A DNA stretch of 64,000 nucleotides from contig NZ_JAHNZT010000002.1 in the NCBI RefSeq assembly GCF_019039035.1, positions 434,001-498,000 on the forward strand, written 5' to 3'. Position numbers and translations under genes: made by a program. Origin of the DNA: Citreicoccus inhibens. GTDB lineage: Bacteria; Myxococcota; Myxococcia; Myxococcales; Myxococcaceae. Position 1 is the stretch's first letter. Every line of letters begins with the position of its first letter. This document shows positions 60,588 through 64,000 of the stretch, in pieces. The notes under the pieces are model-generated. The model was not told the origin of the DNA, did no database searches, and saw only the letters and a list, made by a program, of their open reading frames with translations.

Positions 60588-61940
60588 TCAGTAGCGATAC
60601 TGGAGGGTGAGCTGTCCCCGGACCGCCTGCCCGGAGAGGCCGTCGATGGCGCGGTTGTAGCCCCACAGCCCCTCGATGCCCGCGAGCACACCTTTCATGG
60701 GCCGCGCCACCAGGTTCAGGGACGCGTACTGCGAGCGCCGCAAGCCCTTGGACGTGAGCGACCGCTCCTCGTTCCGGTCCCACAGCTCCAACCAGCCATA
60801 GGTCGCGGTCGAGCTGAGCATGGGACACCACTCGACCTTCGCGCCGACGTATGCCCCGAGGAGCGGGAGGGCCTTGAGGTCACCCGCCGCGTTCAGGGCC
60901 GCGTCGTACTGCGCGCCCCCCGTGTCGTTGAAGTAGGCGCCCAGCCCCTGCCCGCCCGCGACCCCCACGAGCAGCGTGTGCCGATGCGACAGGTGCACCG
61001 CCCCCGTCAGGTTGCCGCCCACGCCCGCCACCGAGTGGCTCTCATTCCGGTTCTCGGCCTGCGTGCCAATGACGCGCACGATCCCCGCGAGCTGCGCGTG
61101 GCCCCAGGCCCCCTCGGCTCGCCACGCGGCGACCACGTCGGGCATCCACGAGCGCGCGGTGCCCGCGTCCGTCGGGACGTCCACCTCGGGCTGCTCCAGC
61201 GAGAGGTGGAGGAACATGCGCCGATGCGGATCCGCCGACAGCTTGTGGCTGTAGCGCACCACGGCGTGGCGGGAGAACACGAGCGCGTTGGGGCCCTCGA
61301 AGTCGAGGGTGCTCGGGTAGGCGTCCACATCCACGAACGTCGAGTCAGTGAAGCCCGCGAGCACGCTGCCGATCTGGGCGTAGAAGTAGTCTGGATGGAA
61401 CCCGAAGGTGGGCCGCGCCTGCGCGAAGCTCGTCTTGAAGAGCATCCGCATGGGGCCCAGCTCGGTCTTGCCGCGCATCTCCACCGAGACATCCGACGGG
61501 TTCGCCGTGGCCACCGTCTGCGCGCCCGCCGAGTGGAACAGCGGCTGGCCGCGCACGGGAATCGAGGACGTGGTGAACCAGGTGGGCGTGCCCAACACCT
61601 TCGAGGTCACCATGAAGTCGGTGGTGGCCCCGAGCCCCAGCTTCACGAACACCTTCGTGTTCGGAACCTGGAAGTAGCCTGGCAACGAAGGATCGAACGT
61701 CGCGTGGTCCGGGCGGGGCGCGAAGTACTGCACATTGGACGGAAGCTGCTGGTCGAGGAACGGCAGCGCGTCCAGCGCCATCTGTTCGCCCGGGGTGGGG
61801 TTCGCGGAGGCGACCCCCGGCCCCACGCTCTGCGCTCGGGCTTCGCCCAGACAGAGCCCGAGCGACGCCAGGGCAAGCCCCATCCAGCGAGGACGGCGAG
61901 GACACCGGGAATGTAAAGGACCCATCGCGTTCGTGACCAT
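60588..61940 (-). CDS. DcaP-like outer-membrane porin
   Basis: 450 residues with a cleavable signal peptide (MGLALASLGLCLGEARA) and a beta-barrel segment typical of DcaP-like trimeric channels: PSLPGYFQVPNTKVFVKLGLGATTDFMVT, VEMRGKTELGPMRMLFKTSF, FHPDYFYAQIGSVLAGFTDSTFVDVDAYPST, ending QAVRGQLTLQYRY with a C-terminal aromatic. DcaP-like porins admit dicarboxylic acids in known cases; a match to glutamate/aspartate uptake across the outer membrane would fit this cluster but is inferred. Starts at ATG 61940 (an ATG at 61925 is possible) 30 bases after... the antiporter gene lies downstream on the same strand. Confidence 0.83.
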   Translation of the reverse strand: MVTNAMGPLHSRCPRRPRWMGLALASLGLCLGEARAQSVGPGVASANPTPGEQMALDALPFLDQQLPSNVQYFAPRPDHATFDPSLPGYFQVPNTKVFVKLGLGATTDFMVTSKVLGTPTWFTTSSIPVRGQPLFHSAGAQTVATANPSDVSVEMRGKTELGPMRMLFKTSFAQARPTFGFHPDYFYAQIGSVLAGFTDSTFVDVDAYPSTLDFEGPNALVFSRHAVVRYSHKLSADPHRRMFLHLSLEQPEVDVPTDAGTARSWMPDVVAAWRAEGAWGHAQLAGIVRVIGTQAENRNESHSVAGVGGNLTGAVHLSHRHTLLVGVAGGQGLGAYFNDTGGAQYDAALNAAGDLKALPLLGAYVGAKVEWCPMLSSTATYGWLELWDRNEERSLTSKGLRRSQYASLNLVARPMKGVLAGIEGLWGYNRAIDGLSGQAVRGQLTLQYRY

Positions 61941-62027
61941 GGCGGAGTGGTCGCGAACGTAGAGGGCCCCTGAGTGCCCGGCACCCTGCGCGCGGAGGGC
62001 ACGCCGCTGTCGGACCGCCGACGCCTG

Positions 62028-63359
62028 TCAGCGAGGTTGGGAGTGCGGCAACTCCGGGTGATGCCGCGACTTCAACAGCCACTGCACCAACGCGCTGCCC
62101 CCCACCGCGACGACCACCAGCAACAGCGACACGGGCTGCTTGCGCGCCGTGCTGGCCAGGAACGTGAGCAGGACGATGCCCATGAGCACCAGGCCCGTTC
62201 CAATCACCGCCCGCGAGGCCCCCGTCTGGCGCGAGAGCTTCCAACACGCCACGAACGCGGCCAGGTAACAGATGAGGAAGGTGGCGCTGGCGATGTTCGC
62301 GATCGCCCCCAGGCTCAAGGTGTTGATCATCACCAGGATGGCGACGACGCCCCAGGTGAAGCCCCGGGTGCTCTTGCCCTCCAGCGGCGTCGAGAAGGCC
62401 TTGGGGAGTTGCTCGGCGCGGGCCAGCGCGGTCGAGACATTGAGCGCGGCGAACAACGTGGCGTTGATGGCGGACGCGGTCGCCAGCAGCGCGCCGAGCG
62501 CGACCACCGTGAAGCCCGCGTTGCCGAGCACTGGGCGGGCCGCTTGAGCGACCGCGGTGTCCGCGTCACGCGCCAACTCGGCCGGCGACACCTGGGACAG
62601 GACGGTGATGGACAAGCCCACGTACAGCAGCGTCACCACGCCAATGGCCAGATAGATGGCCTTCGGAATCGTCTTGCGCGGCTCGGCCACGTCCGCGCCC
62701 GCGTTGGCCATCATTCCAAAGCCCGAGTAGGCGAAGAAGCACAGGCCCACGCTCGACACGAAGGCCGCGGGCCCCAGGTCCAGATGCTCGGTGAGGTGGT
62801 GCGAGCCCTCTTGGGACATGGACCAGAGCCCCACGGCCAGGAGGCCCACCAGGATGGTGAGTTTGATCGACACCAGGAACACCTCGGCCCGTCCCACCGC
62901 GCCCGAACCCGCCGCGTTGAGCCCCGCGAGGACGATGACGATGAGCGACCCGAGGACACCGAACCAGACGTGGCCGCCCCTCGGGAGGAACAGCCGCGTG
63001 GCATACGCGCCGAAGGTCTTCGCCACCATGGCCACGCTGATGGCGAGGGTGACCAGGTAGATGAGGGACAAGGTGCCCGAGAGCACGCCCCGGCCGAAGC
63101 CCTTCTCATAGAAGAGCGTGATGCCTCCGGAGCTGGGGTATCGCGCGCTGAGCTTCGCGTACGAGTAGCCCGACAGCGCGGCCACCACGCCCGCGAGCGC
63201 GAAGGCGAGCCACGTCTCGGGGCCCACGAGCACCGCGGCCTGCCCGAGCAAGGCGAAGATGCCCGCGCCCACCATCGAGCCGATGCCGAGCGCGGCGACC
63301 GCCCAGACGGTCATGGTGCCCCGGCGCCCGGGTGGATTGGGGGTGGAAGCTTCAGCCAT
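62028..63359 (-). CDS. APC-superfamily amino-acid/cationic transporter
   Basis: 443 residues with about 12 membrane segments starting GIGSMVGAGIFALLGQAAVLVGPETWLAFALAGVVAAL, the hallmark GxGIF-like first segment of APC permeases, and later FFAYSGFGMMANAGADVAEPRKTIPKAIYLA. Different in sequence from the GadC-like antiporter at 58950. GGGAGG lies five bases before the ATG. Substrate unknown; its place between a porin and a CorA/ZntB transporter suggests amino-acid uptake or exchange. Confidence 0.9.
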   Translation of the reverse strand: MAEASTPNPPGRRGTMTVWAVAALGIGSMVGAGIFALLGQAAVLVGPETWLAFALAGVVAALSGYSYAKLSARYPSSGGITLFYEKGFGRGVLSGTLSLIYLVTLAISVAMVAKTFGAYATRLFLPRGGHVWFGVLGSLIVIVLAGLNAAGSGAVGRAEVFLVSIKLTILVGLLAVGLWSMSQEGSHHLTEHLDLGPAAFVSSVGLCFFAYSGFGMMANAGADVAEPRKTIPKAIYLAIGVVTLLYVGLSITVLSQVSPAELARDADTAVAQAARPVLGNAGFTVVALGALLATASAINATLFAALNVSTALARAEQLPKAFSTPLEGKSTRGFTWGVVAILVMINTLSLGAIANIASATFLICYLAAFVACWKLSRQTGASRAVIGTGLVLMGIVLLTFLASTARKQPVSLLLVVVAVGGSALVQWLLKSRHHPELPHSQPR

Positions 63360-63377
63360 GACGACCTCCCAAGACAG

Positions 63378-64000
63378 TCACACCAGCTCTCGCCGGCGAA
63401 GCGCCCGCCACTCGCCTACGGCCAACGCGACGAGGGCGGCGCAGAGGATGAGGAACGAACCCGGCCAGGTTCGTCCCGGGATACCCGCCACGTTCACGCC
63501 CAACAGGCCGGTGATGAAGGACAGCGGCAGGAAGACCCCCGAGATGAGGGTGAGCAGGTACAGCGTCCGCTGCGTCTTCGCGTCCTGGCGAGACTTCAGC
63601 TCGTCATTCAGGATGCGCCCCCGTTCGATCAAGGTGTCCAGCTCCTTGAGCTGACTGCCCGTGCGGTCCGCGACGAGTTGAAGCGAGCGGCCCTCATCGT
63701 GGACCCAGTCGATGTCCAGCAGGTCCACTCGAACGAGCGCATCCCGACAGAGCGAGACGAAGCGGCGCTGCGCGATGAGGGCGCGGCGCAAGGCGCGCAG
63801 CTCGTCACTGGAATCCGCCCGCTGCGCTTCGAGTCGCTCCTCCAGGTCCGCCAGCGCTTCGTCCAGCTCGGCGTCCCGCAAGGTGGCGTTCGAGGCCACC
63901 GCCTCCCCCAAGTCCTGCAACATGGCCGCGGTGCGCGGGCCCGTCCCACGGGACAGGCGCGTCTCGAGCGCGATGAGCGCGGGCTGCCGCAGGTCGGCGA
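63378..64000 (-). CDS. CorA-superfamily (ZntB-like) divalent-cation transporter, 5' truncated by window edge
   Basis: The frame remains open to the window edge, so the start lies beyond base 64000. The visible part is a long acidic/charged helix (ELDEALADLEERLEAQRADSSDELRALRRALIAQRRFVSLCRDALVRVD), a second helix, and two membrane segments (LYLLTLISGVFLPLSFITGLLGVNVAG; SFLILCAALVALAVGEW). The tip motif is GVN with VAGIPG, as in ZntB (GxN with xGGIPG), not the GMN of magnesium CorA. A zinc or other cation carrier is likely; magnesium cannot be excluded. Confidence 0.85.
   Translation of the reverse strand, partial: ADLRQPALIALETRLSRGTGPRTAAMLQDLGEAVASNATLRDAELDEALADLEERLEAQRADSSDELRALRRALIAQRRFVSLCRDALVRVDLLDIDWVHDEGRSLQLVADRTGSQLKELDTLIERGRILNDELKSRQDAKTQRTLYLLTLISGVFLPLSFITGLLGVNVAGIPGRTWPGSFLILCAALVALAVGEWRALRRRELV

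Noticed and set aside
58923-61916. Open frame of about 1000 codons on the plus strand opposite the antiporter and porin genes
   Set aside because: Same signs of a mirror frame; the minus-strand genes have motifs, ribosome sites and operon logic.

Overview
The window is very GC-rich, densely packed DNA with the look of a myxobacterial (Myxococcota, Myxococcaceae/Archangiaceae-type) chromosome. The grounds are the strong G/C third-position bias, the many proteins that combine eukaryote-like Ser/Thr kinase domains with a C-terminal membrane anchor and PEGA or TPR segments, the many small lipoproteins with no clear function, a receiver-histidine kinase protein, and a Fur-TlpA-FtsB-diguanylate cyclase gene chain. 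I saw no rRNA, tRNA, insertion sequence, phage gene or canonical CRISPR array. Both window edges cut through genes (a 5'-truncated beta-barrel-like gene at the left, a 5'-truncated CorA/ZntB-type transporter at the right).

Layout. 0-1.3 kb: two coupled envelope genes. 1.3-7.9 kb (minus): a tightly coupled chain of zinc-ribbon protein, pseudokinase-PEGA protein, NarL-type response regulator, catalytic M16 peptidase, non-catalytic M16 partner and RluA-type pseudouridine synthase. 7.9-9.7 kb: a HAD 5'-nucleotidase. 9.7-14.0 kb (minus): Fur, TlpA-like lipoprotein, FtsB/DivIC, a membrane GAF-GAF-GGDEF diguanylate cyclase and an RsmJ-like methyltransferase. 14.4-18.5 kb: a Fis-like conserved protein, FmdB zinc ribbon, a lipoprotein, a PHP phosphoesterase and small conserved proteins. 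18.5-24.7 kb: an active Ser/Thr kinase with TPRs, lipoproteins, a Cys-rich secreted protein and an ECF sigma factor.

24.9-32.1 kb is a complete GlgE-pathway operon (glgE-treS-mak-glgB) that turns trehalose into branched alpha-glucan, with no glgA/glgC nearby. 32.3-39.9 kb holds an RsbR-type STAS protein paired with a V4R-like sensor, a small dienelactone hydrolase whose start codon lies in a perfect inverted repeat, a PPC-type lipoprotein, a Gfo/Idh/MocA oxidoreductase, an FUSC membrane protein and a methyltransferase. 39.9-40.36 kb is a gene-free stretch carrying five diverged 26-bp palindromic repeat units. 40.4-42.5 kb (minus) is an operon of prenyl diphosphate synthase, GbsR/MarR regulator and a GGCT-like protein, with a palindromic operator-like site abutting its -10. 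42.8-50 kb: MFS transporter, MCP, acyltransferase 3, a two-domain hydrolase/SnoaL protein and a receiver-histidine kinase.

50.2-64 kb ends in a cluster that reads as an amino-acid-dependent acid-stress or amino-acid exchange module: porin, AspT/YidE antiporter, Orn/Lys/Arg-type decarboxylase, glutaminase, GadC-like antiporter, DcaP-like porin, a second APC transporter and a CorA/ZntB transporter. Each piece is a known family; the grouping and its joint role are inferred here.
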